Shown in pieces: positions 62,761-64,000 of a DNA stretch of 64,000 nt. The position numbers and the translations under genes were made by a program. The stretch's first letter is position 1; every line of letters begins with the position of its first letter. The notes below the pieces were generated by a model. That model saw nothing but the letters and a program-made list of their open reading frames with translations, was not told the origin of the DNA and did no database searches. The DNA is from an uncultured Sphingomonadaceae bacterium (GTDB taxonomy: Bacteria > Pseudomonadota > Alphaproteobacteria > Sphingomonadales > Sphingomonadaceae), in assembly GCA_947495985.1 (NCBI GenBank), contig CANMBD010000001.1, positions 682,001-746,000 of the forward strand, read 5' to 3'.

Positions 62761-64000
62761 CCCGCTTTTTGCTGCGCCAGTTTTGACAATCCCGTGGTCA
62801 GCTGCGTCAGGCCATGAAGCCGCGATTTGGGATCGCGCCAGCGCCGTTCGATAAACAGCTTGTTATCTGGCCTGATCCGGGCGGTACCTTTCAAGCGCTC
62901 GGCATAGGCCAGCAGTCCCGGAACATTGGGGAACTTGTCCTTGTGAAAGCTTACCAATGCGCCGCGCGGGCCCATTTCAATCTTGGCAATATGGGCTTTG
63001 ACGCAGTTCAGTTTGATTTCCATCAGTTTGAGCAGATTGTCGGTTTCAACCGGTAATTCTCCGAAACGGTCGATCATTTCTGCCGCAAAAGCCTGAATTT
63101 CCTGATGACTATCAAGTCCGTTCATCCGCCGATACAGCCCCATGCGGAGTGATAGATCGGGGACGTAATTTTCGGGAATCAGGATCGGCGCATCGACGGT
63201 AATCTGAGGCGAGAAGCTTTCGGTTTCTGCGTCCAGTCCGGCGCCCTTGGCCTTGGCTTCCAATATGGCGTCTTCCAGCATCGATTGATAGAGTTCGAAA
63301 CCTACCTCCCGGATATGGCCGGATTGCTCGTCGCCCAGCAGATTTCCGGCTCCGCGAATGTCGAGATCATGACTGGCCAACTCAAAGCCTGCACCCAGAC
63401 TGTCGAGATCACCAAGAATTTTCAGGCGTTTTTCAGCCTTTTCGGTGATGATCCTGTCCTTTGGTGTGACCATATAGGCATAGGCCCGCGTCTTGGATCG
63501 ACCAACCCGCCCGCGAAGCTGATAGAGTTGCGCAAGGCCAAAGCGATCGGCGCGATGGATGATCAGTGTGTTGGCGCTTGGAATGTCTAAGCCGCTTTCG
63601 ACAATGGTTGTTGCCAGCAGAACATCATATTTCTTGTCATAAAAGGCCGACATCCGTTCTTCGACCTGCGCTGGCGGCATTTGACCATGGGCGACAACAT
63701 AGGTGATGTCAGGGACATATTCTTTCAGAAATTCCTGAATTTCCGGCAAGTCCGCAATACGCGGCACAACAATGAAGCTCTGCCCGCCACGATAATGTTC
63801 GCGCATCAATGCTTCGCGCAGGGGTATCGGGTCCCAAGGCATGACATATGTGCGCACTGCCAACCGATCTACAGGCGGTGTCTGAATGACCGATAGTTCA
63901 CGCAAACCGGTCATCGCCATTTGCAAGGTTCGCGGGATTGGCGTTGCGGTGAGGGTCAGGACATGGACGTCCGATTTCATCGCCTTCAATCGCTCTTTGT
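62757..64000 (-). CDS. mfd: Transcription-repair coupling factor Mfd, C-terminal part
   Basis: Removes stalled RNA polymerase and recruits UvrA. The window holds only the C-terminal 414 or so residues; the reading frame continues past the right edge. Visible helicase motifs are LTLTATPIPRTLQ, FIVVPRI, VAHGQM, LLATTIVESGLDIPSANT and QLYQLRGRVGRS, then the linker ASHDLDIRGAGNLLGDEQSG and the TRCF C-terminal domain. It is convergent with the EAL gene, the two stops overlapping in CTAG. Confidence 0.97.
   Translation of the reverse strand, partial: KERLKAMKSDVHVLTLTATPIPRTLQMAMTGLRELSVIQTPPVDRLAVRTYVMPWDPIPLREALMREHYRGGQSFIVVPRIADLPEIQEFLKEYVPDITYVVAHGQMPPAQVEERMSAFYDKKYDVLLATTIVESGLDIPSANTLIIHRADRFGLAQLYQLRGRVGRSKTRAYAYMVTPKDRIITEKAEKRLKILGDLDSLGAGFELASHDLDIRGAGNLLGDEQSGHIREVGFELYQSMLEDAILEAKAKGAGLDAETESFSPQITVDAPILIPENYVPDLSLRMGLYRRMNGLDSHQEIQAFAAEMIDRFGELPVETDNLLKLMEIKLNCVKAHIAKIEMGPRGALVSFHKDKFPNVPGLLAYAERLKGTARIRPDNKLFIERRWRDPKSRLHGLTQLTTGLSKLAQQKAG

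Overview
The window is chromosomal DNA from an alphaproteobacterium, most likely Sphingomonadales (a Sphingopyxis/Sphingorhabdus/Parasphingorhabdus-like organism). Reasons: the gltA-gltX-comEC-lexA-moeA-moaC-trpC-trpD-trpG order; LexA boxes of the alphaproteobacterial GTTC-N7-GTTC type; a DivL-type kinase with tyrosine in place of the phospho-accepting histidine, followed by tsaE, amgK, murU and addBA; and argJ and secA facing away from each other. This assignment is inferred from gene content and order, not from a database search. Almost everything is housekeeping. I see no insertion sequence, prophage or CRISPR array, and one tRNA gene.

Layout. 1-7000: the 3' part of a PAS/ATPase kinase-like protein without a phospho-accepting His, citrate synthase, glutamyl-tRNA synthetase, ComEC, and LexA with its own operator. 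7000-19100: a leftward operon trpG-ycxB-like-trpD-trpC-moaC-moeA ahead of lexA. It is separated from trpE and a PpiD-like foldase by a block of about 4 kb that carries a PHA-system protein, an aldo/keto reductase-SnoaL-NmrA operon and a divergent AraC regulator. 19300-23300: tpiA, secG, pyrG and a Crp/Fnr regulator. 23400-24400: a small heat-shock gene with a possible RpoH promoter and ROSE-like thermometer leader, next to an orphan terminator that suggests a small RNA. 24400-32200: lolC-lolD, a glutathione peroxidase, dnaE and an acyl-CoA synthetase. 32300-39000: MarC, a secreted zinc protease with a strong inverted repeat at its start, a kynureninase-like enzyme with tryptophan dioxygenase, an exported alpha/beta hydrolase, a radical SAM gene with a LexA box, and moaB. 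39100-50500: divL-tsaE-amgK-murU-addB-addA-trxA. 50500-56600: IMPase, a GST with an extra C-terminal domain and argJ on the minus strand; a small exported protein and secA on the plus strand. 56600-64000: a TSUP permease, a flavodoxin-fold oxidoreductase, tRNA-Asn, nadK-moaA, a GGDEF/EAL protein, and the 3' end of mfd.

Working together. Genes for tryptophan synthesis (trpE, G, D, C) and breakdown (kynA, kynU-like), for molybdenum cofactor (moaA, moaB, moaC, moeA), for protein export and outer-membrane lipoprotein sorting (secA, secG, ppiD, lolCD), and for replication and repair (dnaE, addAB, mfd, lexA and the probable LexA target) are interleaved.

The items most worth a second look are: the SOS box at 38454-38468 in front of the radical SAM gene, at exactly the same distance as the one in front of lexA; the small exported protein directly ahead of secA, with a structured leader, as a possible secretion monitor; the structured orphan transcript at 24096-24267; the 14-bp inverted repeat covering the start of the zinc protease; a four-copy intergenic palindromic repeat; and the kinase-like protein at the left edge that has no phospho-accepting histidine.
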